Shown: positions 45,915 to 58,277, numbered from the stretch's first letter. The stretch is 64,000 nucleotides of DNA from Dipodascopsis uninucleata var. uninucleata (GCA_030568195.1 JAJLTO010000004.1:1054001-1118000), one strand, 5' to 3'. The notes: generated from the letters alone by a model not told the origin. Translations and numbers: made by a program.

Positions 45915-47391
45915 TTAGCGTGGTTTACTCCAATGTGGTATTGGTGGTGCTTGCCCATCATTTGAACTTCCATTATTCTGATTACTATCTCCAGCATTGT
46001 AATTGCTACCGCCGTAATGCGAGTGCAAAACCTGTTGCCCATATTGTTGCTGATCATATGGTAGAGGTGGCGGCCGTACATAATTGTACTGACCCCCCTG
46101 CCATTGATTTTGTTGTTGCGGGTATGATTGGGTCCCATATTGATAATCAGAATATCCTGGAGTATTTACAAATGATGGGTTCGGCTGTGAATTATACGTA
46201 CCTTGATATCCCTTCCATGTAATCTTGGAAAGCTCGATAACACCGGTATGCTGATCTGTCCAGGAAACGAGTAATTCCCCTCCGCTAGATTCAGGGAAAG
46301 CCCAAGGATGGGCATTAACACAGTAGTTGAATCCACTTGGAGGCTTATAGAGTTGGTAGAGAAGCTCGTCGTTTGTCCATGGACCTTCTGGTCTTGGCGC
46401 ACTTCTCACAACGATTTTGTTATCTGCCCACATGGTACAACCAATCATTAAGAAGCACTTATGGAACCTGGACCAAAACACTGTGCCTGACTGCAACTTC
46501 CAAAATAACTCTGATTTTTTTGACTCATCCTTAGACCAGTGATCTTTGCACCAGAATTCATACTGAGACTTGTCCATAGGACATTGAGGAGGTACTCGAG
46601 CAAGATATACATGGCCACCATGTTCACCGTACAAGTAGATGTATCCCTTGTCCAGAAAAGCTTCCCAAGAGCCCCATTTACAGCCATCCTTTACATATCC
46701 GTCAGAATCAACAGATAGAATTTGAAATATGTCTTTTAGACACCTTAAGACGATTTGATCTTACCTTGAAGAGTGGCTCTCTCATCATGCGCTCACAAGA
46801 GAGCTTTCTATCCGGTGTAAAATGAACCCGCCCAATCTGAACACCAAAGTCGACATTATCCTGGAGGCTTTGTGACTGAGTGCGGCCCTTAGTGAAAAAA
46901 ATCCACCCCTCGCCCGGTTCTACCTCGACGATCTTGGAAAACGACCACAAAAAGTAACGTTTAGCACCTCCTGAAGAGTTCTGCTTGTTGAACGCCTGCT
47001 CTTCATCCGTAAAGGGGATAAACTGTACCGGCCGGCCATCTCTGTCTATGTCCAGATACTTACTCTTAGTTGGTTCCTTCGGATTTCCCATGGCAGCTGT
47101 AGATGTGATGAGCCCAATCATTTGGCCCTTTGCGTTGTGCGGGAACGTATCTCCAAAGAGCCAGATAGGCACGCCGCGGAGAGTTGAAGAGCATCCGATA
47201 TCACGAATATACTTATGGCCGTTAACTATCATCATCCATATGTTAGCAATTCATAATCATTGAAGGGATCATTCTAATTTCTTTAGCTTGACAAAAGCAG
47301 TACATATAATGACGAATTCACATCACCTTCACTTACCATCGACCAAGGTGCCAAGCCTTTCAAATTTGGATATTTCCAGTTTCGGGCCCAT
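45915..47391 (-). CDS. DUF4185-like beta-propeller protein with a Gln/Tyr/Pro-rich tail
   Basis: Exons 47337-47391, 46765-47225 and 45915-46688 give 429 aa. Motifs: IRDIGCSSTLRGVPIWLFGD, ALxxSF-type KRYFLWSFSKIVEVEPGEG, GSWEAFLDKGYIYLYGEHGG, GTVFWSRFHKCFLMIGCTMW, and AHPWAFPESSGGELLVSWTD. These resemble the five-bladed DUF4185 propeller found in secreted carbohydrate-active-like proteins. No signal peptide is visible. The last ~110 residues are low-complexity, rich in Gln, Tyr, Asn, Gly and Pro (YDQQQYGQQ). The third exon was placed by phase: its acceptor (AAG|GAT at 46689) is the only AG that keeps frame. The function is unknown. Confidence 0.72.
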
Positions 47392-48440
47392 TGCGACAAT
47401 ATAGTAACTCTGACGATCTAAATTCTTGAATAAAGATGTGTGTACTAACAATCTACGAGCAGCGCAATTATGTATGTAAGTTCTATATATGGATCTTGAT
47501 AAAGAAGAACGAAACGTGAACTTGGATCCTTTGCGCAGACTTCCGAACTAAATAGCAAGTGGTAATCGTCCCTAGCAAAATGCGCAGCTTAGAACACAAA
47601 AAAGCCTCCCTACGTCATTTAACTCATCGCCGCTCTTAGTCATTAATATTATATTCAATTACCTAAGACATGACATATATCAACTAATTTAATCCGCACA
47701 CGATTTAGTCAGATATAATTTAACACATGGGTTAGGTCTATTTGTCTATAAGTATACGCGACGAAATTTTCCTTTATAATTTTTCCTTTTTTCTTCTTTG
47801 ATCAAAAATGCTAAGAGAGAAATTGCCACGACGGTGCTTCATTAAAATCATAGAAGTTCCGTTGCCATTTGCATGTAAAGAAGCTTAGAAGTAATTCTGT
47901 GCTATCTACGCGATGGGTCTCTCGAGATCGAAGAGCCTGGATAGGAAGTTTGGTCTTCGTCGAGTCTCATTCAATTGAGGCGATGAGGACTGAATGTCGA
48001 TGAAGGGATATATAATTTTACTGGTATCTACTTATTTGACAGTGTAAGATATAAAATGAAGTCTGCATTGTAGAAGAGTATATACTATTTATAATATAAG
48101 GCGTTGCGTGTATAATAGAATTTTAATCAAGAAATTTTTATCTGGAGATATTTAATTCGCTTTTGTTGTTCATTACTATATTTACTTTTCCGCAAATAGC
48201 AGAAATAGCAGAAATTCCTTGGAAGACCGCAAATCCATGTGGAATGTAAATCATATAAAGATTTTGTAAACAATGCTTTGAATATAAGCAAAGAACAGCG
48301 TAATATGTTTCTAACATAATATTTTTTATTGCTTTGAAAATAAATGAACGGATTGGACTTCCCACGTATTGTATGTGTTTCCAGCAAGCTTTGCGAGAGA
48401 GGCTCTTCACGTTCTAAAGGTCACAGCCGCCAAGATTGAA
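47392..48440. other. 1 kb divergent promoter region
   Basis: Lies between the DUF4185-like gene start and the INP54-like start. Two 86-90-codon - strand frames at 48127-48410 have no motif, and 24 codons upstream of the chosen INP54 ATG are open but lack an ATG. No strong site was seen. Confidence 0.45.
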
Positions 48441-49841
48441 ATGAGTGTCCGCATTTTATTATTCACTTACAACTGTGGTCAGGAAAGGCATTTGGCTGAT
48501 AATATTAGAGATGGTCTCAGATCTTTCCTTAGCAAGTCTACAAGGGGATTTGAAGCTACAACAATTTATCCAGATCTGATATTTCTGTCGCTGCAAGAAA
48601 TCGGTAGCATATCTGATTGCTTTCTTTGGGGAAACACTTCATATTATCTAGAGCCCTTTATTGAAGCTGTGACGGACGGAGCTCTCTTCGATGATAGCTC
48701 GTATGCTTTGGTGGAGAATTCTTATGCTGGACTTACATTTGGACTGCTGTTTCGACGGATAGAGAGTGATGTGACAGTCTCTAATGCTCGTAAATCATCT
48801 ATTTCATTCGGATACCTAGAGACTGGTCTCAAAGGGGCCGGCTCGATAAGGGTAGATCTAAAAAAGCCTTCTGATGTGAGTCCTGGTGAGCTGAGTATGG
48901 ATGGTCTCACTTTCATAGCTGCTCATTTCGCTGCTAATGAGGGATTCAAGACTGTGAGGGACGACAATTTCTTTTCCATCGCTCGAAAGACTGCTTTCTT
49001 CCCTAAGAAAAAGCTCCACGAAATGAAGTTTTCGGACCGCGAATTCCTATATCGAGAGAATTCGAATATATTTATACTTGGAGATCTTAATTATCGTGTT
49101 GCTTTAGAACGTCCACCAATCGATTCAGCTCCCAAATGGCAACCTCCAGAGAAAACGTTTGTAGAATCTTGGTTAAAGAAAGACGAGTTGAAAAAATCAA
49201 TTGCTAACAGCGATGCTTTCATTGGGTTTGAAGAAGCTCCTATCACGTTTGCGCCTACCTACAAGTTTTCTAACACACGGAGTAATGATAGAGATGTTAA
49301 GGATTACTCGAAAAAGAGGGTTCCTTCATGGACAGATCGAGTACTATATCTTTGTGTACCGAATACAATATCTTATGACTCTATACCATCTATTGTTGGT
49401 TCTGATCATATTCCAGTGGCATCATTGGTATCGTTACCCTTCGTGGGATCAAGTAAAAAGTTGACACATTCTACTATGGAGAATTTGATCGAGAAGAATG
49501 TTGCCGTGCAGAATGAAAGTGGCGGCCCTTTTGACTTGGATGTAGATGAAGATGTTCAAGTCACGTCAGATACGAGTTTGGGTGAGAAAGATGCACATAG
49601 AGAATCACTGATAAAAAAGGTTTCGAAAAATACTAAGAATATAACCAAAGCGTCTGACTTATTTGGAGCTCAAATTCGCTTGCAGGACCTGCACATCTCA
49701 GCTCGTAAAAGATCAATCCTAGTCCTGGAAGTGCTGATTGGTATAATATTCTTTCTATTTTACACGAAAGCGGGAAATATAGTACTGGCAAGTATTATTA
49801 TTGGAGTCATAGGTAGAGCCTATTGGATGCATTCTGTTTAA
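48441..49841 (+). CDS. INP54: Tail-anchored inositol polyphosphate 5-phosphatase (Inp54-like)
   Basis: A single-exon 466-aa protein. Catalytic motifs: LSLQEIGS, GDLNYR (214-219), PSWTDRVLY (from Pro295; canonical PxWCDR has Cys where this has Thr) and SDHIPVA (from Ser321). The last ~35 residues are one hydrophobic span after a basic stretch (ISARKRSILVLEVLIGIIFF, then LFYTKAG), so the protein is tail-anchored, as is yeast Inp54, which hydrolyses PI(4,5)P2 at the ER. I used the ATG before SVRILLFTYNCG, which is directly at the first strand of the domain. Confidence 0.88.
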   Translation: MSVRILLFTYNCGQERHLADNIRDGLRSFLSKSTRGFEATTIYPDLIFLSLQEIGSISDCFLWGNTSYYLEPFIEAVTDGALFDDSSYALVENSYAGLTFGLLFRRIESDVTVSNARKSSISFGYLETGLKGAGSIRVDLKKPSDVSPGELSMDGLTFIAAHFAANEGFKTVRDDNFFSIARKTAFFPKKKLHEMKFSDREFLYRENSNIFILGDLNYRVALERPPIDSAPKWQPPEKTFVESWLKKDELKKSIANSDAFIGFEEAPITFAPTYKFSNTRSNDRDVKDYSKKRVPSWTDRVLYLCVPNTISYDSIPSIVGSDHIPVASLVSLPFVGSSKKLTHSTMENLIEKNVAVQNESGGPFDLDVDEDVQVTSDTSLGEKDAHRESLIKKVSKNTKNITKASDLFGAQIRLQDLHISARKRSILVLEVLIGIIFFLFYTKAGNIVLASIIIGVIGRAYWMHSV

Positions 49842-50113
49842 TTCATGAGAACCCATGTACATAATAGTAACGGAAGTTTCGCGTAAGCTTTATTTTTGAT
49901 TAGTTTTAACTCTTGCAGAAGGGACTGGACGGCTAATAGACCAATAATGTTTAATATGAAAGATTTTAATAAAATATAACACTAATATATAATATTAACC
50001 GAATCAAAGAATTCCATTTACATACAAAATATTTTACTGCAACTACATATGCAAACCATTAGATCAAACCACTTAAAAAACAAAAAAAACAATGTAATAT
50101 AAGCTTCAACTTT

Positions 50114-53100
50114 TTAGCGTTTCGATACACAGAACAATACACTCGTTTTAGCCAAAAATATCATATTTCCGAAGAGTCTGATAAAACACATTATGGCAGT
50201 AGCCCAGAGTAAGAACCTAAAAAAATTCTCTCTCTTAACCTTTCTGCTGTTTTCAGACTCACTAGACAGAATTCCTTCCAAACTACTTGAAGTAATGGCA
50301 AGAACAATGATGATGTTCGTCAAAATCCAAGATATGATCAATCCAGTACGAAAATTTCGATATTCATCATCCAATGACTTCTTCTCCTTTGATTTCGGTG
50401 GATTGTAAGGCTCAAGTGCACGCATAACTGTTTCCTTAAATTGTAAATCAATATCGGCCTGTGGTAATGCTGTAACTTCAATCTCAACCTTACCATCTTC
50501 AGTCTTTTTTGTTTGACCGGATGGTAATGCCTCGACTTGATCAGAGCCCTTAGTACCCCAAGACACATCGTGCCAGTTGCAGAATGCATAAACATTCAAA
50601 ATGTTAATAAAGCTTGGCATGAAAAAGGTATATTGACTGAAACTGTTAATCATATGCCATGGATCAAGATAGAAGATCGAAGCCAGCCAATAAACACCAT
50701 ATGTCGAAATCAATGCGATCAAAATAAGAATCGTGATGTTATGGAATATGAAATAAATAATAGTTTGGTCAGGAGGCTTACTCAGATCAGGAGACTTCAG
50801 AGTCTGCGCAACGAGCATAAACGACACAACCAAAGTATAGAATTGAATAATTCCGAATACGATAATAGCCAAATAATATCCCCATTTTGCACCCTTAGGA
50901 CGGTTACCTAGAGCCAGTATAAATGACAGTCCTAGCATAGCAAGGTAGAGGTTATCAATCACTACTGATATTACTTTATTCACATTCATATTACCAGTTG
51001 GCAGAGTAGCTTCCAGCGTTGAACCATCTATTGAATTAGCATCAGCTGCAAGCTCCAGAACAATAGTTGTAGTTAGATAGAAAGATGCCAAAGAAATCCA
51101 TGAAAGAACAATATTTAAGAAGTTATAAATTTCCTGAACGTGGAACATTAAGATTTGGAAGATATTGTGTCCTGATCGGTATATACGGTGAAAATGCATC
51201 AATGCATACAATGAAGCAGCAAAAGATCCATTAAGCCATCGTCGACGTTGAGAAATAAATTCTGGAGCTCGATCAGGGACATCAGTCTCGGCCTTTGCAG
51301 CCTTGACATAAGCAAGATGCCATTTGCATCCTCGCTTGAATGTAACTTCAAAGCATAAGATACGATCCTCTGCTAAAAACATGTTCTTGGTAAAAATGTT
51401 CATACCCTCAAGTCCTTGCTTACCTAGACGCTTGGACAAAGTATGATCACCATGAAAGTACTGATTCAAAGGCTGACCTTCAATAGCACGATATCTATAT
51501 GCAGAGAAGGCACCGGGTAATACACTAATATATCCAAAAGAAGACTCTAAAGGCTTGTCTAAAATGTTGGAAATTTTATATTCGAAGTTTTGAGCTGCTA
51601 CTAGTGGATTTAGCAAGTTCTTGCTACGACGACCCAACATCGCATGGATCTCACCACAGGCACCACCCAAGTTCTTGTCGTTGTAAAATGCTTCCCATAG
51701 TGCAAGTAAAGATCCAGAACCCGGCTTTGTACCAGCATCAAGAAGAATACAGACTTCAGGCTTGAGAACGCGCCCAATAGCATTAAAGAGCCATCTATGT
51801 GAGTTAATTTTCTTTGAGTTCTTTTGCTTAAAACAGAAGATAATCTGAGTTGGAGGTAAGTTAGTGTGGTCCTGACCATCCACAGGTCTTACCAATTCCT
51901 GGCGAGCAGAGACACATAATTGTGTAGTATACTCAAACTAGACAACATTATTAGAACTAGGTACAGTAGAAGGCATTCGAATGCAACTTACCAAATGAGC
52001 AACTGTTTCCTTGCCATCAATATCTTTCTTCATAATACCATCCTGGTAGACACCCATAGTGGCGAGTATATCCAGAACATTTTTGTCACAAGGATCAATT
52101 CCATCGAAAATAAGAGTAACGACAATCTTCTGCCACGCAGGACCATCTACATTCCAGAATTTTGTATGTTTCAAGTTACAGATGTCTCTGATATTTTTCA
52201 TTACACCATGAAGGCTTCGGGCGGTCAATACCTTATCTTCGTTATAGTACGTGATCGCAATCAAGAGCTCTGTCTTCCGCTGGTATTCAACTTGCCGAAG
52301 ACTATATCCATTCTCAGAATTGAACTCATCCGGATCACAGGTTGCGGCGGTATCTAGAAAGTACAGATTAGATCACAGTACAATCAAATAAATGAAGGTT
52401 TTAGATAGGTAATTATGAAAAGTATGTATATCACTTACATCTCATATGACTAAACTCCGTTGAACCAGATTCAATATCTTTATACTTTGCTTGAATACCA
52501 TTTTTGATTGCAGAGGGAACACTAATTTGTTTCACCAAGTAATATGTTAGCCAAATAGCGATAATTGAGATTTCAATACATATTTCGTTAATAGATCTTA
52601 CGGATATTCAGAGCTAAAAATGTGGTTCTCTCGTAATTTGACCTTTCGAGTGCCGTATCGCCGTAACTTAGTCTGGTCCTCTGCCTGACGGCTCTTCCAT
52701 GCTTTATCAGTAAGGTCAGTGACACTGCTAGCTGCATAGGAATTGAAAGAAGCTGAGTGATTCAAGGTAGGTACAGGAGGGGGATCGACATAAGTCTCCC
52801 GCAATTCGTAAGCAGGCGAATAACGTCTACCTTCCTGCTCTTCCTTGGGCCATTCACCCATAGGCGCTCCATAACCGGTCAAATCAACTGTGCTGGCGTA
52901 TGGATCATAAATGCCTGATGCAGATGACGCGAGAGGCAGCTCTTCGTGATCTTGGATGCCCGAATGGCCCAAAGTTAATGAAGAGTCATGTCCATGCTGA
53001 TAGAGTGCAGACTCTTCGCCAGGACTGTATGGCCGAATATTAGGATGATCGTAGCTTATCCCAGGCGACAGAGTTCTCAGGGGATATCCGCTTGGAGAGT

Positions 53101-53176
53101 CGCCAGGCGAGGTTTCTGCGTTATAGTACTCGTCCTGCTCTTCACCGTGTGGGATCACAGGACGATATTGCGACAT
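50114..53176 (-). CDS. Chitin synthase, division I
   Basis: Exons 52602-53176, 52439-52521, 51992-52353 and 50114-51937 give 947 aa. Residues 1-190 are a disordered Ser/Pro/Tyr-rich cytosolic tail. The catalytic part has the chitin synthase N-terminal motif ([20 protein letters not shown]), [50 protein letters not shown] and QRRRW (570-574). At least six membrane spans follow. The motif set places it in division I (classes I-III); I cannot separate class I from II by eye. It makes cell-wall or septal chitin from UDP-GlcNAc. A 2.1 kb gene-poor tract lies upstream. Confidence 0.95.
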
Positions 53177-55315
53177 TATTATTAACGATCTGAGGAGTCT
53201 TAGAGATAGTCGCCGTAATGCGATCCTGATTTGTATTAGACGTACGAGAGAAGTAGGGTCCCTTTAATTTAGTGTGCAGCAGCAGTATCAGGTGCAATAA
53301 TAATAGCAGACAGAAGGGCAAGTTGACCGAACAGAGGTGTAACTGATATAGAAAATATAAATAACAAAAGCTCTATTTGTCTGGCAAATAATATGAAGTC
53401 CTCTTGTTTTTTATATTTTATCTAGAAATTAATCGTGTCCTAGTTTTTGAGGTTCCTGTCTCTGTCTTTGGGTCCTCCTTTAAAATTTACCTCGCGAGAA
53501 CTATAGTGAAACTTCAAATAATCCCTTTAATTACACTTTATATTTGCAGTCCTCTAAATTTTAGAGATTACCAACGGCTGAAAAAGTTAATGTTGAGCGT
53601 AAACGACCACGAGAACGATAAGCTATTTTTATATGACGATAGTAAAAATATAAATATATAAATATATAAATGTATATAAATAGAGTCCGAAGTATATCGC
53701 GTTTTTAGGACTTGTTACTGTAAAAGATGCCGCCAACAACTGCTCCGAGAGGAGATAAATTTAAATAGCCTTCTAAGTACAATAATAGAATACAATGATG
53801 ATTTCTGCTGTGAATACTAATATTCCGCTAGCGTGGTTAACTAGAGTTAACGAAATGAAATGATGAAATCACTTTCGGAGGCTCTTGCTATTTAAAACAC
53901 AGTATGAACTGAGTCCCTCAATATCTACTCTGCGGGCACAAAAGGTTCTGCTATGCTAATAACCAAACTCTAGAGCACCAATCTGCAGCAAGTGTACATT
54001 TGAAATAAGATTTTTTCTTCTAATTTGCTTATTTTATTTTTATTCCCTACAAGTCCTATAAATAATAATCCGAGGAAGACTGGGCTAAGATAATAACTAT
54101 GAATGATTCAATACTATTCATATTCCAGATTCCATTAACCTATCCGAAATTAAAAATATTTTTAGAAATAATCACAAATTAACGTTTAGAGTTATTTCCC
54201 AGGCTGAGTAAAGGGTTATGTAACGTACAACTCTGCTCATTGATTGACAATGATATAATACGATATGCCTCAAAAAGTATAATCCGAGCTCATATGGCCC
54301 ATCGAATAGGTGGCTGTGCGCAGAAGAATGTCAAATGATGTCGGTGTTCTGCTGAACGCCTTACAAGACGATACGTAGTAGACTCACGTACTACTGTGAG
54401 TGCTGCAAGCATCGGCTACTATGGGAGAGGCTGAAGTGTATGATGGGTCAATCAGGGCTCCTCTATCGCAGAACTACGGTGGTAAGCCAGTCGTGAGGTG
54501 GCGTCACTCAGCAACAATAGAATAAAGAGTTCTGCACCCTGGGATATCTGCTACGACCTGTTGGACTAGTTCGTGTCACTACTAGTTCCACTAGAAGATA
54601 TTTCACTAGCTGAAAATTCTGTAACCGAGCTCCTCTACCTTAGCTGTCAATATATCACCCCTAGATACCAATTGGATTCTCCTACCTTAAGTCAGCCTAG
54701 TCGCGAGGCTGAGACGTTTACTCCTATGAGTCGGTTAGGTATTACAGCGGGGTCTACATAGGGTTATTCTTTTTTTTCTGTTTTCTATCTGTGCACTTCA
54801 AAAACATTTGTCGTTAGTCGACAATAGCTACTAGATGCTATTAGCTGCCCATCGGAAAAGGTTTGCAAAGACAGACTAGCTTATGCTTGAAGGGTACTAG
54901 AATATAGGTGCTATGAAGTGTCTTATGCATGTATACCTAGTGATATTTTGACGCATACAATTTGATATTGGTGAACATACACAAGCGAAAATACTTAGAT
55001 AAATGGCACAGAATGAATACTACAGTAATCCTAATAGTGATTTATTAATCAACTCCATTAAGTAATCAATTTACAAATATATGTTTTAGAAAATACAAGA
55101 AAACTTCCGAAATAAAAAAAATTCAAAATGATCATATTTATGTCATCACATACGCCCGTGCAGCTTGAAAACAGGATTAAATATTTTCCAGCATCAAAAT
55201 CAAAAATTTACTATATACCGTCACCAAAGATTAGGAAGCGCAATCTAATTTGAATCATTTCATACCCGTGGTGATCTTTACTATCAGTATAGATAGTATC
55301 TCAAAGACGATTCGT
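53177..55315. other. 2.1 kb tract without a convincing gene
   Basis: Between the chitin synthase start and the pirin stop. The left part is AT-rich with A/T tandem motifs near 53645-53690. The segment about 54290-54760 is distinctly GC-richer than its flanks and carries several perfect short inverted repeats: ACTCAC / GTGAGT (54382-54401) and TCAGCCT / AGGCTGA (54692-54712). No long frame with coding character lies in it. It may hold a structured RNA gene, a regulatory region or decayed sequence. Confidence 0.4.
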
Positions 55316-56224
55316 TTAGCCTTTAATTGTCTTTGCGATCTTACTCTCCCAGTGAAGGGCACGCTCAAACCCATTGGTACCAGACTGAAAGTCAGCAAAA
55401 GCCTGATGGATATCTTCCAACGAAGTAGCAACAAATGGGCCGTACTGCACAATAGGTTGATCAAGAACCTGTCCAGCAACAACGATGATATGAGCATCAT
55501 CCTTGTATTCCTCTGGAACAGAGAACTCGACACCATCACCCTCTCTATCGAAGACCATCATCTGGTACTGCTTAACCTTACTGGTACCATACAGAGCCTC
55601 ACCCTTGAGAATATATGTGAAAGCATTCCATCCAATAGGAAGTTCCTGGCTGAAGAAACCGCCTGGTTTGATAGAAGCATCTATCATCCATACCGGAGTG
55701 TAAGCTAAATCTTGGACACTATCAATTCCATATGATTTACCAGAAATGACCTTAACCTCGACCTTGTCTGATGGCCTAACTATTGGGATTTCGTCCTTGC
55801 GCAGATCTCTGTATCGAGGCTCGACATTCTTGAGCTTCTCTGGAAGATCAACCCATAATTGTATGCCCTCGACAGAGCTACCATCAGCCTGAGGACGAGG
55901 CATCTCTGCATGCATGATTCCTCGTCCTGCTGTCATAAACTGCAAATCACCTTCATCAATAGTGCCCGAACTTCCAGTAAAATCCTCATGGTCGACCTGT
56001 CCGTGGAGCATATAGGTGATAGTTTCTTGTCCACGGTGAGGGTGATCTGGGAAACCAGCCTTAGGACCAACCGAGAAATGATCAAGCATCAAAAATGGAG
56101 GAAAATTTCTTAATTTTGGAATACCCATTGCACGCCTGACTCGGGCACCTTTGCCTTCGGCCTTCTCGACTGCCAAAAACACCTGAGCAATAGCTCTTGG
56201 TTTCAAAACGCTTGACATAGACAT
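55316..56224 (-). CDS. Pirin
   Basis: From the ATG at 56224 the protein has 302 aa, the usual pirin size. Bicupin motifs: FPPFLMLDHFSVGPKAGFPD, HPHRGQETITYMLHGQVDHE, the metal-site His/Glu set (HPHRG, DHED, GIMHAEMP), and a second cupin with IKPGGFFSQELPIGWNAFTY and LKGEALYG. Pirins are iron-binding quercetinase-like or transcription-cofactor proteins, cytosolic or nuclear. The frame stays open for 51 more codons to an ATG at 56377, adding a hydrophobic start made by a homopolymer A/T run (KIFFFFFSITLAYIILNY). That longer form would be membrane-anchored; the shorter start fits the family. Confidence 0.9.
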   Translation of the reverse strand: MSMSSVLKPRAIAQVFLAVEKAEGKGARVRRAMGIPKLRNFPPFLMLDHFSVGPKAGFPDHPHRGQETITYMLHGQVDHEDFTGSSGTIDEGDLQFMTAGRGIMHAEMPRPQADGSSVEGIQLWVDLPEKLKNVEPRYRDLRKDEIPIVRPSDKVEVKVISGKSYGIDSVQDLAYTPVWMIDASIKPGGFFSQELPIGWNAFTYILKGEALYGTSKVKQYQMMVFDREGDGVEFSVPEEYKDDAHIIVVAGQVLDQPIVQYGPFVATSLEDIHQAFADFQSGTNGFERALHWESKIAKTIKG

Positions 56225-56377
56225 TTGTGCTTTTGAGAGTGTGTTAATGTTTAATTCTGTAGAATCCAATTTGTCACTAGTTACGAATAGGTCGGGAGTC
56301 TTCTCAAATAACAAGTTTTTGTAGTTCAGTATTATATACGCTAAAGTAATTGAAAAGAAAAAAAAAAAAATCTTCAT

Positions 56378-56907
56378 GACATGAAATGCCTTTAAATATT
56401 AGAGGTATTTCCCATGCTTGCTTCTTGAACAATCAAGAACTTTTAACTCGTTCTAGTTTCACCATTTTATAATGTTGTCATCCTTAAGTAACATAATCAT
56501 TGGTAAGCCTTTGTCATTAGCATGTTACCCTATTCAGCTTTCTTTTTTAAGACACATATACGTGGTTTTAGTATTTATGGTGTAAATACCGCAACATTTT
56601 GAACATCCTTGTCAACAAATGGGAGATTTTTGATTATCAAAAGTCACGCACCTGTTACTAACAAGATTACTAATGCTACAGGAATGTTCCAATATACAAT
56701 ATAAGCTTTTTAGTCATTATTACGGATAGATTTTATCAGCACACTTGTCGTAGGCAACGACCGTCAAGTAAGAACGATTCTCCGCATTAATTGGGCATAT
56801 ATAACGACAATGAACGATATCAGCTTTTTATATTCATCGTAATGTGCTTCATTAATATTTACCATGTAAAACATGCTATAAAGAGTAATTAAATCTTTGT
56901 ACATAAT
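56378..56907. other. Intergenic tract between pirin and the peroxidase
   Basis: 530 bp, with the pirin 5' flank and the peroxidase 3' flank. No frame or site of note. Confidence 0.5.
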
Positions 56908-57891
56908 TTAAAGGCTCGCTCGGGAATATTCTCTGAGAGCCGTTCCTTTGGGTCCCCTCACGACTCCAAGCTCTAATAGTTTCGCAAATGCTTTCGCAAA
57001 GTCCCGAAAAAACAAAGCCTTGTCATCAGCGTATTTCTCGACCCAAACTCTGAATTTAGGGTCTTGCACTAAAGACATATCTGTTGGAAGCATCATGAGT
57101 TCGCCATCTTCCGAGTTATACTGCCAATTGCCCGCCTTGTTCTTATTCTTGTGCCACTCGGCCCGAAGTAGCAGTTTAAAATAAGTATTGCTGAATTTGG
57201 TCGGCATTGGAACCCATGGACCTTCAAATCCGCTTCTCTCTGTATGACAGCGTCCAAGATTATGAGCTCCTGAAAGCGCGACGATTTCTTGGTCATCAAA
57301 TCCCATTCGGTAGAAAATGTCGCGAATATGATCTGCACCTTTAGAAGCCTACAACAAATAAATTTAGTATCGCAGATGACGTAGCTGTAGAATAATAAGT
57401 ACTCACGTCTGGTAATCGCCCATTCGGAGGAACATAATCAGCGCGCACATCGTCTACTCGGCCAGGTCTCCACTCAATCTTTGGACCTCCCATAGATTCG
57501 ATGGCGACAACACCACCGAGTGTCCAAAGATCTGCATAAGAAATCCATGGGAACTGTTTTTTGATGGGCTCTAAAAACTTTCGGGCATTCTCAAGGCCAT
57601 TATTAGCCGGATCCTTCGCTTCGACTCCAAACCTCATTGTAGAGCCATTTGATCCGCCAGTATTTGTTTTTCTGTCATAAGTACCAGATGAGTGCCATGC
57701 AAGGCGAACAAGGACCGGACCTATGCTTCCATCATCATAACCTTTTTTTGGAATAATCTTTTTGATAGCCTCTTTAACGCTCCTGTATGGTGAAGTGAAA
57801 TAATTAGCATTATGAGCCTGCCCCATAGTTATATTTCATATGATCGTTCTAACAGATTTATCTTCACTTACTCGTAATCCTGAGACGACAT
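56908..57891 (-). CDS. Cytochrome c peroxidase-type haem peroxidase without targeting peptide
   Basis: Exons 57872-57891, 57407-57782 and 56908-57348 give 278 aa. Class I haem peroxidase: distal [15 protein letters not shown] (Arg, Trp, His), the active-site EWRPGRVD, proximal His in [20 protein letters not shown], the radical-site Trp in [16 protein letters not shown], then [20 protein letters not shown] and [17 protein letters not shown]. The protein begins MSSQDYESVK directly at the domain, so unlike yeast mitochondrial Ccp1 it has no presequence and is probably cytosolic. It may oxidise cytochrome c or ascorbate; the conserved GPW favours a cytochrome c peroxidase-like enzyme. Confidence 0.92.
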
Positions 57892-58277
57892 TTTTTACAG
57901 TTTTCTCGTCTACGAAGTAACAGTATTTGGATATTAATCCTTAAATGTTGCTCTCTTATCTTTATGCTAAGAGACTGTTTATAAATTGATAATCACGTCA
58001 AGAGATAGCCAGTATGAATAGTGTGGGGTATGAAGAATGGGAGAGCAATAACATTTTTTTCAGAATGATGTATACCCGCATTTGATATCCCAGCCGAGGT
58101 TCGTGATAGCTCAAACCCTTATCTACGTAAAGCAATAAGAACGAGAAACCATAATTTTATGCTGATTAAAAATTCTAGTCTATAGGCTATATGAAACAAA
58201 AATTCATATATATCAAACTTATAGTAATTCTAAAGTATTAATAAATGATATGAAGATACATATATAGTTAATGCAGA
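57892..58277. other. Intergenic tract upstream of the peroxidase
   Basis: 386 bp between the peroxidase start and the MFS gene stop. No gene or clear site was seen. Confidence 0.5.

Noticed and set aside
48369-48440. 24 extra codons before the INP54-like start
   Set aside because: They open at TTG and the 5-phosphatase domain begins immediately after the ATG at 48441.
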